Positions 31,831 to 45,259 are shown, counted from the stretch's first letter. The stretch is 64,000 bases of DNA from Valencia hispanica (GCA_963556495.2 OY747705.1:32533798-32597797), one strand, 5' to 3'. The notes: generated by a model from the sequence alone, not told the origin. Program-made: numbers and translations.

Positions 31831-34800
31831 TTTCCTAGAAGAGAAAAGCTTCTGTCGTGCAGCCCTACAGCCTGATAGACATATGGAGAACACAAGATTG
31901 TTGGTCACATGTAGTGCACAGCCAGTGCTTTCCTGAAATTGCTGTAGCTTGTCCTGTGTTGCTGTTAGTCTATTTGGGTATCCTCCCTGATCAGTTTCAG
32001 TCTTGTCTTTAGTGAATCAAAAGGGGCTTCAGCTAAATATTAGTTTAAAAGTGTGCCTACTTATAAAACCAGGTTACTGCATCTTTTTTATTCCCCCTGA
32101 TAAATCTGTCTTTACCTAAATTATATGTATAGATGTATGTTAAATTACTTGTTGAAAAAGTTGTGAAATTATCACAGTCCTATTATATATTACAAACGTT
32201 TGACTAGTTGTACAAGGCTGCGGACACTTTACATGAATGACTGCTGTCCTCGTTATGGCAAATAAATTGTACAAATTTGGATCAACTGCTGTCTATAAAC
32301 CGATAATAAAGAGCATAGAGTTAAACTAATTTAAATGTTTCTGCAGATTTATAACTGACACAAAAGTAATAAAATGCATGGGGTTTGTCTTGCTCTGTTA
32401 CTAAAGTGAGCACCCTCTGCTCTTTGATATGCAGCACAACAAGATCCTCATTCCGCTTTACTCATCGGACTATTGTGTATCAACCCCCTTTTTAAAGCAG
32501 TCACTCAACCAGTTGAAAAGAGGCACAGGTGTGCCCCAGGTTTTGCCTGACTGGGTGATTGACAGTTGCCCACCCACTGCCCCCTCTGGTCGCCAGTCAG
32601 CCCTCTCAGTTCCAGATTTGCTCATCTGTTAGGGCCTTGCAGAGTTGATGGATGATGTACTGCTTAGCTTTTTCTCCACCCACTCAGTCTGCCTTGCTGA
32701 TCTCTTCTAAGTGTTGCAGTTTGACTTGCACCATAGGCACCTATGCCAGATATCATACCTCTGCCTACTGTCTTCTTTTAAATCCTTCAAATCTCTGAGT
32801 TTTTTACCCCATCCTTGTTCCATCAACCACATCCTGCTGGTCTTTCAACAGCATATGTGAGAGCCTTGAGCGTTTTTGCATGTTCATGCCCTCCTGAGCT
32901 CTGGCTAGGAGGAAGCCGCATGGGGCTACAAAGAGAAACACGAGTCAGCTGAGCTGACAAACTGAGCAGACGCAATGACCGGGACCTGAGGAGGGGCAGC
33001 TGTCCATCAGACTCTCTGCACCCAAACAATTTCCCCCACTCATTTGGCTGCAAGATCAGGGCCTGAATTATAGGGCCTGAATTATAAGACCTAAACTGGT
33101 GACTGAACTCAACTGTGCTGACCTTAAACTGACCAGAGTTGAAATGTCAAACTGATCAGTTAATGGCAGATATTATTATGCATGTTCCAGAGCATTTTAC
33201 TAAATTTCCCTGTTGAGAGAAGTTTTTCACTCATCAGAGTTAAAATCTCAATGCATCCTTATCTAAGGACACAACATAGAGTATCTGTCACATCTGCCAC
33301 TTTTCTGGCCCCAATCTGTGTTACCTGGGGGGGCTCAATTCTTAAACATTACCCTCGTAACACCTCCCCTGAAATTAAAATGCAGAAATGCACTAAGCCC
33401 TATGAGATTCCTCCACATATTTTGCCGTCCTCCTCCCCCTACTGCTAACCCCAGCTCCTCTAAAAGCATCACTCTGAGCTCTGACAGCAAGTGGGTGACT
33501 CCTGACAGCTCACATTGATCCCCTGGCTGGAAAAGAGGTTGGCTTGACAATGGAGAACATATGTCCGTTTTGGGACAAGCCTTAACTTGTCTGACCCCCC
33601 TCATTTGGGATGCTCCCAGAGGAAAAGCCATCTCTTTGGTAAAGTGAGCTATTAGATTTGTTATGAGAGGAATTTAATTTTGGTAGATATTCTTTGTCTG
33701 ACTTCTTCAAAAGGAATCAAAAGTTGCTTCTTTTTTTTTTACATCTAAATAACAAATGAAAGATTTACCATTCTGCATTGTTAGGTTCTTTGTGTCTGAT
33801 GGGTTCCTTTTAAAGCAGCAACAGAAGGAAATGTGTTGTCTGTGTGTGATTAACTTGCTCGGTGTCAGTGCAGTTTCTGCCATCTGAAATCTTAATAAGA
33901 GCCAGCCCACTTCTGAAATGTCTTTGATAGATGATATTAATAGCAGAAGTCTTTAATGCAGTGCTGAAAAGCTTCATTCTGGTGCCATTAATAACAGGGA
34001 TCATGAAAGGGGACATGGCTAAGGCTCTTCATGCTCTGTCTCAAAACACAGTTTCACACTCAGGCGCCTGGCACAATCTGCTCTGGCAAACAATGGATTT
34101 GGGACCATCTGCCTACCTGTGTGAGAAAGGCATGAAAAACGGATTCCCCTCAGTAACACTGAACTGCAGGATCTAAATCACTTACAGGAGCTGACTTTCT
34201 TTCTCATAACCCACACAGACTGAACACTGGAAGGATGACCTGTCCACATTGATTTACACTGATCATGAAAATGCCTCCATTGATTCCATCTGCAATGGCT
34301 GCTTGCAATTGGGATTTCAGTAGATTAGGGAAGACATCCTCCTTCCAAGTTGTGCTGCTATCCAGGGCCTTCTAGTGAGGGGGTCCTGTGACAAGTTAGA
34401 AGGGAGAAAAAACATCAGATGTTCATAACACATAGGCTACACACATTATATTCCACCAGAAAGCCCAGTGAGTTGTAGGTAACTCCAGATGTTAAGGTTT
34501 TTCAACATTTGAAAGTAAAAAAGCTCAGATGTATTTAGGGCTAGAATGTAATTTTACAAATCTCTACAACATTCTTGTTAAAGACCTCAGATCTAGAATA
34601 ACATACAACAAAAAGTTGTTTTTTTTTCAAAAAGAGATGCAGGCAAAAATCAGCTTGTGATGACAATCAGCTAATTTGATGCGTGACTGATTGTCCGGTC
34701 AGAAACTAAAAAAATCAATCTCTTTCCGGTCAGTGAACACACCATACATCAGTACCAACAGGTCATGTTAATAAAAATCCTCTTCTAATGTGGAAGTTGT

Positions 34801-34890
34801 AAGAGAGTGAAGAAATTAGCTTTTTTTTCAGATTCACTGAGGTGTAGTGAAAGAAGATGTAGCACAAGAGATACATGATACTTCTGATAA
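31831..34890. other. No recognisable feature
   Basis: Moderately AT-rich, apparently unique. Frames up to 98 codons (33335-33631, minus) lack any signature. No RNA gene recognised. Confidence 0.4.
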
Positions 34891-34894
34891 ACTG

Positions 34895-35345
34895 TATTTT
34901 CTATGGAGACATGTCTGCTGTTCTTTCAAGCTGCTACAGCAAGGAGTTGGACATCAGCAGATGACAGGAAGCTGAACGTATTACAGAAATCCTGCTCTGT
35001 TTTATTCATTTGTAGAGTTCAATTCTGGCTAGTTTGAAAAAAGCTGAATTAGGGAAAGGTGGCAGTGTTCTAAAATTTCACAGTTGAGACGAGGCTAGCT
35101 CTACATGGGTGTGCACAGAGACTTATGTTAATGACTCAAATCCTATCAATTCTGATAAACATTCATACAGTAGACCCTCTGTATTAGTGATGATAGAAGA
35201 CCAAAACCACATGTGAATAGCTGAAATCTATTACACGAGACCCTCTCTAAAGACACTTCTTAATGCCTATTTGGATCATTTAAACATCAAATATACCTTC
35301 ATATGCATTATGGTGGAAACTGTCTTAGCCCTACCACAGAAGCTA
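34895..35345 (+). repeat. Dispersed repeat, copy A
   Basis: About 430 bases homologous to 38140-38560 in the same orientation (shared blocks CAAGCTGCTA, CATACAGTAG, AGAGGGGGTCTC-type and CATTAGTGGAAAC-like text). Identity by eye is about three quarters. A MITE-like end (CAGTAGACCCTCTGTATT) occurs at the same point in both copies, so the MITE was already present in the ancestral repeat. Confidence 0.6.
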
Positions 35346-35632
35346 ACATCCATACTCATCTCTGCTCTTTGGGGTAAAACCCATTAGGGCCAAGTAAAAT
35401 GAATGGCACTCCTGGACTGGCTGGTTTGCAAATGGCAGCCAACAGCCTGTCAAGTAGCTATTTTGAGTTACCAAGCTGCAATTTTGGGGGGATAATTTTA
35501 GATGTGCTCTATGGAAAAAAAAAAACGAGAATAGACGGATTTACCACAAATAATCTGAAGTCACGTTCCTCAGAAAAATCTGTGAATATGAAAATCTATT
35601 TAAGAATCAACAAATAGGTGGGGGTCCACTAT
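35167..35632. mobile_element. Candidate MITE with GGACCC ends
   Basis: Left end CAGTAGACCCTCTGTATT after TA; right end GGTGGGGGTCCACTA. Ends are imperfect inverted repeats about 466 bp apart. The family resembles common teleost MITEs with TA targets, but the right TA is not conserved. The corresponding right end was not found in copy B near 38.4 kb. Confidence 0.45.
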
Positions 35633-36084
35633 GAGGTGCTGAAGATGATTTAAGATGTCAGATCTGTGGTTGTTTTCTCTTTGTGTTGAAATAATAATGA
35701 AATGGTGTTCAACTGCAAAGTTGTGTAACACCCTCTGCTCTCTTCCAAACAAAAAATTTACATGAAACATGACCATATTATGATCGATCACAACAGAAAA
35801 GTTTTCTGAGGCTCATAGTTACTGTACAACAAATAAATTATTGATTTAACAATTTGCCACACAATAAATCAGAGCTTTTTTTTCCCATAAGTGTTAAGTT
35901 GAACAAGGCTGTTTAATCTGAATGGATCTTGTAGGAAAAACAGTTGTGATGTGGTACACATTGCAAAAAGTCAGTGAACTATGATCTGTCTTATAAAGTA
36001 ATAAAGGAAACATCCTGTGACTCTATTTAGTTGGTTTATTTATAGATACCTCTGTCCCTAAGGTTGGAGGAGGATTGTAGATAC
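35633..36084. other. No recognisable feature
   Basis: AT-rich non-coding. Confidence 0.4.
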
Positions 36085-36556
36085 TAAAGCCTAGTTTATA
36101 CTTCTCCATCAACAAGTTTGCACAGACACACACTCATATTGACAGAGAGGTTTTCCTTTCAGACTTCTCTGTTGCCTAGAGAGTCCTGCAAAGCAAACCC
36201 CTCCAGGGGGCAGCTAGCTCCAAACCTACGTTTCCTGCAATTTCCCGCTGTGCATCTTTGTACTCCTTCAGTGAAGGGTTATATAAATCTTCATATCTTC
36301 GGACTTCTTCCACAAAATGTTTTTCGATCTGCTCCATGTCTGCTGCTGGATATCTTCAGCACTCTGTTTCGGAAATGGCTGTGCTGTTGACAAATTTAAA
36401 GAAAGTGCCCTGCTGACCAATCACAGGCTTGCGCTCTCCGTAGCTTTCAAGGAAGTGTATACTTCTCCATCAGCAGCGGTGCGCATACACATGGATCGAT
36501 GGATGACGGCACTGTGTGTCTCTGCACTCCCTCTGACGGAGAGGTATAAAAAGAAA
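36085..36556. mobile_element. Candidate non-autonomous DNA transposon
   Basis: TTTATACTTCTCCATCA at 36095 has an inverse with two mismatches, TGACGGAGAGGTATAAA, at 36533-36549. A third, direct copy (GTATACTTCTCCATCAGCAG) is inside at 36457. The ends resemble teleost hAT elements with GTTTATACTTCTGCGTC ends. Target duplication not visible. Confidence 0.45.
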
Positions 36557-38139
36557 GAGCGAGTAGGGTAACTTTCTGCATTTGTTTTATTTTGCTACAA
36601 ACATGTTTATTGTTTAGATGCTTAAAATTTCAAATAATCCCGAGAGGAGAGAGACACTGTTTCTGTCATTGATGGTTCTGGAAGAGAAATTGCAGTCAGC
36701 AAAGCTTCACAAAACCTGTGACTGTAAATCAGTAATAAAATCTCTGAATGATGCGTTTCTAATGTCAGATTATGTGCATAGCGAACTTGCGTGTCTTCAC
36801 CACTGTTAAAAGAAATCCAGAATTTCCATGTTCTTAATTCTCGTGTTGTCTGAAGGCATTAGTTATCCACCAACTGCTTCAGTTTTAGCGTGTAACTTGC
36901 CCCCCTGTCACGGTGGCATGTTAAACGGGTTAGATGCACTTATAGGTGTTGACGTCTGTGAAGTACTTGCTGAAATGGCTCACTGCTGCAGGATGAATAG
37001 TGGTACAGTCATGCAATGCTTTTAGTGCCAGACTGCTTGTGCCTACAGAGTTGATAGTGTGAATGTGTCACTATTTCACAACAAGTTTGTCCAAATTAGA
37101 TTTTTTTTTTTTTTTTTTTTACCTTTTTAGATGAATTATGACTGAAATCAGAAGATGTGTTGATGATGACTTCAACAATTAAACTGTAAAACTGAGCTTT
37201 TTAAAACCAGAAGCTTTTTCTGGAAACTCTTCGGTCTGAGTCAACAGTAAGTTGTAAATCAAAGTATTTAAAAAAGTGCAATGTTTGCAATTAAACACCT
37301 ATTCAAGTCAATTTTGCTAAATTGCAGGGTTGATTATAGAGAGAAGAAAAGGTCTAACGGGATTTATGTGAAGAAATTGTGAGCTGACAAACGTCAAAAG
37401 CAACAGAGAGACGAGCACTGCCGGATGAGGGCGGACAACAGGATCTCCCAACAACTGATGCTCTGACCTTCATTGGGTAACAAATCTATAAGGTGAAAAA
37501 CATTAGACATATAATGCTGTCAGTGCATTTTTACTGCAGTAAATTAATTGTTCGAGTAATAAATGTAAGCTGCACTGATTGCAGTACTTTAAGCTCTTAA
37601 TGTCATCAGAGTTATTGGTATATCTTCCTCTTTGCACCAGCGTTTTATGAGCTACGCATTTAAACTCTAGACTCTTTCATAAATTGAGTCAGCTTTCAAA
37701 TTTCTTCCAAATTTCACCTGTCAAAGTATTAGTGTTCAATACTAATACTCAGACCCTTACCTCTGAGATTTACAAAAGTCTGGAAATCTCAAATCCAGAA
37801 TGTTTCATAAGAGGTTGTAAGCTCAAAGGAATTAAAAAAGAGCAACTTTGCTTTAATGACTTCAGCCTTCCTGTTATCTGCTGAAAGTCTTGGTCTTTAC
37901 CTTGCAGCCTCAATTAACTGCACATTGTAGAAAATACGACTCTTTAAAATAACTGCTTACATCTCTGTGCTTTCTCTGATGTCAATTGCAACACCTAATT
38001 GATTTGAAAGAAGCAATTTTTTTCTTTTCACTTAGTAACTGCATCCACAACAAACAGTGCTGTTTCCAGCACATGAGTTATGGGGTAAAATTTGGTGTGT
38101 TCACTTACAAGGAATTTTATTTTATTTTTTCTGATCACC
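36557..38139. other. No recognisable gene; poly-T run
   Basis: AT-rich. Contains about 24 T at 37100-37123. No repeat family recognised. Confidence 0.4.
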
Positions 38140-38560
38140 AGCTATATTTCCTTCAAGCTGCTATAACCAGGAATTCATCAGCAGATAAAAGAAGCTGAAC
38201 CTTTTACAGCAATGGTGGTCTGTTTTAGCCATTTGAATAGTTGAATTATGTCTGTTATGAAAAACGTTGAATTTAGGAAATGTTGCCAGTTTTCTTTAAA
38301 TCTCACAGGTAATTCTACAGGGGGTTCATAGAGACGAGTTATTTTAGTGACACAAACCCTGTCAGTTCTAATAAACACTCATACAGTAGTGTCCCTGTGT
38401 TACCAGTATTTAGGGACCAAAAACACCCATGAATCGCTGAAATCTGTAAAAATCTGAGACCCCCTCTAAAAACATTTTAATCTGCCTATTTGAATAGTTT
38501 AAACACTAAATATACATTATTGTGCTTTAATACGCACAGTGGAAACCGTCTTACCACTAC
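38140..38560 (+). repeat. Dispersed repeat, copy B
   Basis: Homologous to 34895-35345 in direct orientation, about 3.2 kb downstream. The pair may be two insertions of one old element or a local duplication; sequence between them is not homologous to flanking sequence as far as I can see. Confidence 0.6.
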
Positions 38561-39476
38561 CGCATACTCTACCATGCACATATACTTTCTTTTATTTGCT
38601 GTATTTTCCCCACTACCAACAAAGCAGAATACATCCATAAAAGAAAATATGAATGAAAAAAGAAAATAAAATTTGAATAAACCAACATCCCCACATATCC
38701 AGTTAAAATTTCTCATTGGATCCGTGTTTAGCTGCTTGGTAGGAACCTGTGGTTTAGTAAATGAAACCAAAGATTTTGAGGACAAAATTGACTAACCCTT
38801 AATCCACTGATGATTACAATAAAAACTGTTAAAGGAGTCATGACCTGTAATTTTCACTTTTCCACGAGAAAGAATGTATGTTATGATTGCCTAACGATCA
38901 TACACTGGCCAGGAAGCCAATAGCGTTTGTTTGAAGCCTTTGTTTACCCTTGGGTTCGTCAACCAGCCCACGTGCACACGCACTCAAATACGCGATGTTA
39001 GATTTCTGGCCGACTTGACATCAAGTCGGCGCAGGATCTACCATATATGGACATCGCAGACCTATGCTGCAGGAAGCCCGCCCTGCTCCTCTCCCCCTCA
39101 TATTCAGTCGAGCGCCGCCATTACTGAATTCCGTTTCAAAGTACGAAGTTGAGCTCTGTTTGGAAAAAGGGGCCATTCCAACAATTAGAGACTTGCCTGC
39201 AATTGAAACGGTAAGGCTGTGTTTTTAATGCTCTACTGTGTGTAACAAACAGCAGCTAACTGCTAATGCGGCTATTGTATGCTAGCAGAAGTAGTAGCTT
39301 CAAGGACAACACGGGTAATGGCTGCTACTTTGCAAACAACAAATGATCTAGAATGCCACCAATCAACACGCCCCTCATTTGCATTATTACAATGACCGTC
39401 CACGACAGCCAAAATATCGCATCAGATCTCACAAGACAATGCCTTCAGAAATAAGGGTCAGACGAGCTCTGTGTTT

Positions 39477-40287
39477 TAGGGCTGGGATTTATGACCTAAA
39501 AATAAAATCTCAGATTTTTTCACACCAAATCCGATTTCCGATTTTAATCGATTTCTTTTTTCTTTCTCGCTTTACTTTCTTAAACAGAAATAACAAATGA
39601 CAGAATCTATTTTTTTGAAACTCTTATTTTAATATCTCCTTTGGGAGTCTACCTGAATTCAAAGTTGTGTGCAAAGTTGGTAGCACATACCTGGCGTCCA
39701 AACTTTTCAGTAGGTAAATAAAGTCAGGCTTTTCCACTGTATAAACAGGCACCATATTGACATCAAGTCGGCGCAATATAAATTGTGATGGCATCTGTGA
39801 TCGCTTTCCACTGGACACCCATCTTATCATAAGGTACACAGTGTGAAAATGATTCCCCAATGGTGGCTTGTCTTTTGGCGGTGTTTTGTGAGCTACTGGT
39901 TGCTTGAGCATCTCGTAGAGTGCAGCACTTCTCCCACTCGAAGGAGTGTCTCTGTTTCAGGTTTTGAATCAAAGTCGTCGTACTTCCACCTTTGGCAGCA
40001 ACAGCCTTCAAACAGATTTTGCAGCGTGCTGTTTGTTGCTCCAAGTCTGAAGTCTCAGAACTGAACCAGTTCCATATAATTGAAGAAACTGTCCCTGTTT
40101 TGGGAACAAGTTCCTCTTACGTAGTTGCCATTTAATCTCTACGCGTTGCGAGAGACAAACTGGCTGACCTTGGTCCAAACTACAGACGCCCAAGAGAGCA
40201 GGTGGGGGGGGGATAAATCTCGATTTTCCCAAAAATAAATCTTCTTAAATGACAAATTCAAATTAATCGATTTATCGCCCATCCCTA
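39477..40287 (-). mobile_element. hAT transposon, internally deleted, nested
   Basis: 811-bp element starting TAGGGCTGGGATTTATGACC and ending GATTTATCGCCCATCCCTA. Flanking 8-mers CTGTGTTT (39469-39476) and CTGTATAT (40288-40295) match at six of eight positions, consistent with a decayed hAT duplication. It carries the start of a BED-finger transposase on the minus strand. Confidence 0.75.
39624..40044 (-). pseudogene. hAT transposase N-terminus, BED zinc finger relic
   Basis: The minus-strand frame from 40044 reads ARCKICLKAVAAKGGSTTTL, IQNLKQRHSFEWEKC, a BED-type zinc finger with the C-x2-C pair and the H-x4 spacing blurred. It then reads ESFSHCVPYDKMGVQWKAIT. A second frame (39911-39624) continues with VPVYTVEKPDFIYLLKSLDA. 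The catalytic domain and hAT dimerisation region are absent. At 39757-39775 a 19-base patch breaks the frame between the two parts. Confidence 0.8.
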
Positions 40288-40389
40288 CTGTATATTTTTT
40301 TCACTTTTTTTCAACTTTTCTTTTTTAGAAGGGCCTGAAAGACTATAATAGAGCGTGGGCATCCAAGGTAATACTAGGTTATGACTCCT

Positions 40390-41579
40390 TTGAACAAGTG
40401 AGTCCTGAAGATTTGAATAAAACTTGATGAACTGCCACTTTTACTCATGCCAAAACATTTCATTCTCATAAAACGGTAGCTTTAAAGCAGTAAGAATCAC
40501 ATAAATGCTCCTTGTGTGTGGAGGTTTCTTCTTTATAAATATGTGCCCATGCACTTCAATGTCTTTTGGTTTCGGCTTGTAAATCTATCAAGAATAAACT
40601 GTATAAATAAGTTTGAATCTGTAGCAGCTGCAGTTTCTGTAGCAGCTGCAGTTTCAAATCCAATGCATATAAATGATTCTAGAGTTTTTTATTTGAGCTT
40701 TGAGAATTAGATCGCTCATTAGCTCAGTCTCGTTTTTGTTTCTATCAACTCTGAGGATGTCTCCATTCTAACACTGCTCTTTTCATGTAAATATGCCAGA
40801 TAACAAATATTTTGAGTCATCTCGTCTTTTGAGTCTGCTGCTGATTGACGACGTCCCTCTTTGCGTCACTTCTAACACGGCAAACCAAAGTGTTGCGAGT
40901 GTGTGAAAACACCAGAAAGTGTTGTAGTGTGAGGTAGGAGGATGGCAAGAGTGCCTTTCCTCCTCATGTGAAATAAGTTGGTGTTCTTCTGCAACATGTT
41001 GGAGGATTTTAATCTGCAAGCCAAGAACGATCCGTCTTTGAGTTTTTACCATCTTTTAATTCCTTTAGTCAGTTTTGATTGCTTGCTTTTGGTGATGTTG
41101 ATGTGCATATATTCAGCTATTACTCTTCATTTCTCATCTGGGTCTTTAGTGTATAGCATCTTTCAAATAAGTGGTGCATTGCATGTAAAGAAACAGAATT
41201 GTACTAGTTTGCCTTACAGAATGTACCACTGGTGGGCCGTTAGGGCCGACAAAGCCTTCTCTGCTGGCCGAAACGTACTCAGAAAAGTAAATGTATTTTT
41301 TTTGTACATATTGTTAAATAAAAATATTCTCCCTGGTCTCTTCTCTCTATGCCATATTATATCCAGTTGGTTGCGCTGCTTCCAGAGTGATATGTTATGA
41401 TGGAGTTTTTATCCAATCATATTTCAGCTAGCTTGTGTTGTCAGGTTCTATGAAATCTGCCTGAGGCCTTCAGAATCAAAATGTACCCATTTAGGAGCAA
41501 GGTCCCTGCTTCTGCGGGTTAGGATTGTATATTGGTGCTAAATGTTAAAATTAATAAATGGATCAGATTAGGTTTACAG
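40390..41579. other. No recognisable feature
   Basis: Mixed AT-rich sequence. A 15-base unit GTAGCAGCTGCAGTTTC is present twice at about 40621-40655. The 140-codon frame at 40978-41400 has no motif. Confidence 0.4.
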
Positions 41580-41640
41580 TAAGTAAGTAAGTAAAATGTA
41601 TTTATAGAGTGCCTTTCACAGATTTTAGTAGACAGACACG
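41580..41640 (-). mobile_element. LINE/SINE 3' tail fragment
   Basis: AAGTAAGTAAGTAAAATGTATTTATAGAGTGCCTTTCACA is the inverse of a common teleost retroelement end (GGCGCTATATAAATAAAAT with ACTT repeats). Body not recognised. Confidence 0.45.
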
Positions 41641-42205
41641 GCTTTTAGCATTAGCCTCCATTTCCATTGAAAAGGACTTGTCGACCTGAAGCACACAGAT
41701 GAACTGTACAACAGAGTCATTGAGGTTTTCTTGAGAAAAGACAGCAGGATGGATTTTATTTTCAACTAAGCAGGCAATATGCAGGTTAGTGCAAGCATTT
41801 TATTTGCATTTTTAATATGTTTTTGTCATTTTAGCTTGAGGACATCAGCGATCAATCAATTGTGACAAAATAAATTGGCAAAAATGCTACAAAATAAAAA
41901 ATAAATTCTGATCCACTGCAATTTATAATGTAAATAGCATGGTGCGTGCAGCTGCACCAACATGTTCAATTGTATCGGTGTTGTATTTTCTCCAAAGTAA
42001 AAGCAAATACTGTATTTGCTCTACTTTAAAAAAAATTTGAATTCTTGGTTTCGTTATCGCCTCATGGGTGTCTTACATGAAAGGGCGACAATGCGCATTT
42101 TGTTGGACAAACTTGTTTAAGCTCACACATACTTTGGTGGAGTTATTAAAACTTTGTTGGCTAATATTTTTAAATCAACCTTTATTATTGAGATTCAAAA
42201 GTAGG
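41641..42205. other. No recognisable feature
   Basis: AT-rich non-coding. Confidence 0.4.
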
Positions 42206-42207
42206 CA

Positions 42208-42540
42208 TGATCTTAGGCTGCTTTCACAATGCAGGTTTTAATGCTCAAATCCGATTTTTGATCTAATCCGATTTGTTTGTTTTTTTTGGTTTGTTTTTGT
42301 GTGTGTGTGGTTGTTCAACTAAAATATGACTGGATACACGCTCCAGTGTAAACAGTTCATGGCCCCAAAGCAGCCCGCATGCGCAGAAGAAGGCAAAACG
42401 TCACACACAATGCGCTCTGTTTACCAAAGGAAAAATCCTGGTTACAAACGATGGCGTTTGTGCAGCAGCTTGGCAATTCCTGCACAGTAGGAAGCGACAA
42501 ACTGACTTCACTACCCACGGGTGACCTGCTGGATAACAGT
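42208..42540 (+). mobile_element. Candidate hAT-like element, left end
   Basis: TTAGGCTGCTTTCACAATGCAGG, AATCCGATTTTTGATC and CATGCGCAGAAGAA are blocks of a common teleost non-autonomous DNA transposon. A matching right end may lie near 43430-43500 (TTCACACTGTAGGC) but is not clear. Confidence 0.4.
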
Positions 42541-45255
42541 TCTTTTTCATATGGAAATGACAAACATTAAATCTATTAATATATCATTAAATATATGTGA
42601 ATTAAATCTATTAATAATATTAATATCAAGATATTTTGTTTCTGCACAGCAACCTCCGCATCAAATAAATTTCAGCTGTGCAACATTCCAGAGAAATAAA
42701 GGGGAAATAAATAATTGTAATATAATTTACATTCAAGCAAGGGTTAATTACCATCACTGACAGTTTTTAAAGAAAAACATGTAGTAGAAAAAGCCGATGG
42801 TTTTTGATCATTTTGATTAGAATTCACACCCCTGACCACTGGATGCAGATGCGCGGACATTTTCAACTTTATGCAGGCAGTTCAGGGAATTGAAACATTT
42901 TAAAAGACATTCCTATGAGAGCACCTGTGCATCATCTCAGATCTGGACACCGGACCCAGTGCATCTCGCTATTCAGGGGCACAGCTGACAGCATGTTGAA
43001 GAGTAATGGAGGCTTTGGAGTGCGTTTCGGCGCTGGACAGTGATGGGCGCATCCACTGATGGAGAAAGAGCGTAAACTGTGGATCCAGTCTGCAGTGAGG
43101 CAGCAGTGCACAGATTAAGCCTTTATTACGCACAAGTAGGTGCACAATTCTCGTCCATGGACCAGGAGAAAGTTGTGACTGTGTTCAGGCAACATAAGGT
43201 GAAATCTTCATATTTATTTAATTAATTCACATATTCATCTGCTAGGTGAGTAATAGCATGATGGGTATTCTTTGTTCTGCTTGTTTGAATTGAATATTTA
43301 AAAAATGAATTCAAATTAAACATTATTTAATGGGAAATTTTTATTTAAAAATTTGACAGATAGATTATGAAAGGATTTTTTGAGTCCATACATCAGTCAA
43401 AATGACGGACAGCAAGTTGGAAAATAAGGTGATGTTCACACTGTAGGCAAAAGCTCATCAAATCTGAATTTTTTCTCCCTGTATGTGTGATTCGGTATGG
43501 ATTCTCGAGCTGTGGTGTCGTATTGATGGTATTACAAAGTGTAATTATTTAGGTTGGACTAAGTAGAATATCACTGAAGGCCCAGGTAGGAAATGTACGA
43601 CCACTGGGACGTACTAATAGGTGTTCTGAACTGTATGTAAACATTTACAACTACATATTTAGCTTCCAAATCAGTTAGTCTAACTACTTTATAATGGCCT
43701 TACCCTATTAATGACCTTTGATAGCAGCCACGCATTAACCAGTCATTGTCTGATGTTCGCCTGCTTTCAGTGGCAGAGGTCAACCTCAGAAATCAATACT
43801 TTGTTGTTGTTTTTTTTGACTGAGCTAGTCAATACCTCTACAAACAGCAGCTTCAAGTTATTTGTGGACCAAGTGGATCTTCTAGAGATGAGGAATTCAA
43901 GACTTTTCATAAGAGTGAAACTGGTTTACAAATGTTTTATTGCTTAGATGACAATTAAGCCCCTCTATTGTTGTGACTAAGTAATTAATCATTAGCCCTA
44001 TTCTTCATCTTTTTGTTGTTGGATACTCATTTACCTTTTTTTCAATGTGAAAGTCCGACTGCTAGACTGGAGCCAGTGCTTAATCTTGAACCAGTCATTC
44101 ACAGGCACGATCTTTCTGCCTTACCCAAAGCCACAAATCTGTACAAAAGATGTTTACAAAAGAATTTTATTTAAAATAAAAGGGCCATAGCAAATAACAA
44201 ACTATAATCTTTTGCAAAACAGGGCTATTTTTTTCTGTGTTCAACCTAAAAGCTGCGCTTCAGTCTGTCCATGCAAATGGATTTATAATTTTATTTACCT
44301 AAAATGTCCTTATGTTTAGCCAATTTTTCTCTTTAAATAGTTTTGAGAACAATAGTTGGGTTGACTGCAAAATCACTCATACATCTTTAGAGTTTGTAAA
44401 TGCATTATTTATTATATTCAGATAGTCAACTGGAGTAAATCTAAGTGCCTTGCAATGTTTTTGTCATTGTTCAGACATTTCTGTGATCGTTATTGTTTGA
44501 AATAAGAAAACCAGCCATAGATGTAGTTATAACAGTATGGAAAAGCAGCACAGAGTAAATTAAGAAAAGTTCCAGAGGATAAAAATAAATTCACTAATTG
44601 GTCATATAGAGATCTAGGGATGTGGCTCGGTTTAAAAAAATCTATCAAGTGGAAAATCAAGTCATTCAAACACTTTGTAAGTTTGGTGCTTAGTTAGCAC
44701 CAGTAATAGGCGATAACCGTGCAAAATGTCCCAGTTAGGATGGTATATTCCTGTGTTTCTTCATGGAAACTCCCTGGATGTGAACAGAAGGGATCACTCC
44801 TGTTTCCACTACGGGAACCAGGGAGGTTTTCTGGGGCTATTACAAGCTCCTACAACAGACTTTTTCCAAGTTAAAAAATTAATTTGGCACAAACCTTTGG
44901 ATGAAATGTTGGATGTTTTTTGTTTTTTTACATTACAGCTCATATTTACTGTTACCTTTAACTGTAATAGATTTAGAATCTGTCTGTTTACAAATATCTG
45001 TTATCTGTTTAGAACCTTGCCCGGTGGAACAGATTCATCAGAGGAGCTGCTACTGTACAGCTGCTGAATGTGTGTTTAATTCTCCTCTTCTACATGTCTC
45101 TCAGGTTCTGTTTATTATACATCTATGAACGTTACAAACTTCTATGACTTTGATTAACTAAATTTTAAAGGGTAATTGCTTTAAAATCATCACAAGTTTC
45201 GGACCTGATTGCAGTTTTCAGTTTTCATTTCTCACCCACTGTCACTTTAAAAACG
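42541..45255. other. No recognisable gene
   Basis: AT-rich, unique-looking. 42830-43190 is somewhat GC-richer. No coding signal. Confidence 0.35.
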
Positions 45256-45259
45256 AAAA

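Larger units (their letters stand above)
38833..40389. mobile_element. DNA transposon with TTAA-type target, contains a hAT
   Basis: Left end AGGAGTCATGACCTGTAATT after TTAA (38829-38832). Right end, reversed, AGGAGTCATAACCTAGTATT, followed by TTGA (40390-40393), probably a mutated TTAA. Ends share 15 of 16 first bases including the AGGAGTCAT core. The body, minus the nested hAT, is about 750 bp and non-coding. Confidence 0.7.

Noticed and set aside
40978..41400. 140-codon plus-strand frame rich in Leu, Phe and Ser
   Set aside because: Hydrophobic bias follows AT-rich composition; no signal peptide context, no homology recognised.
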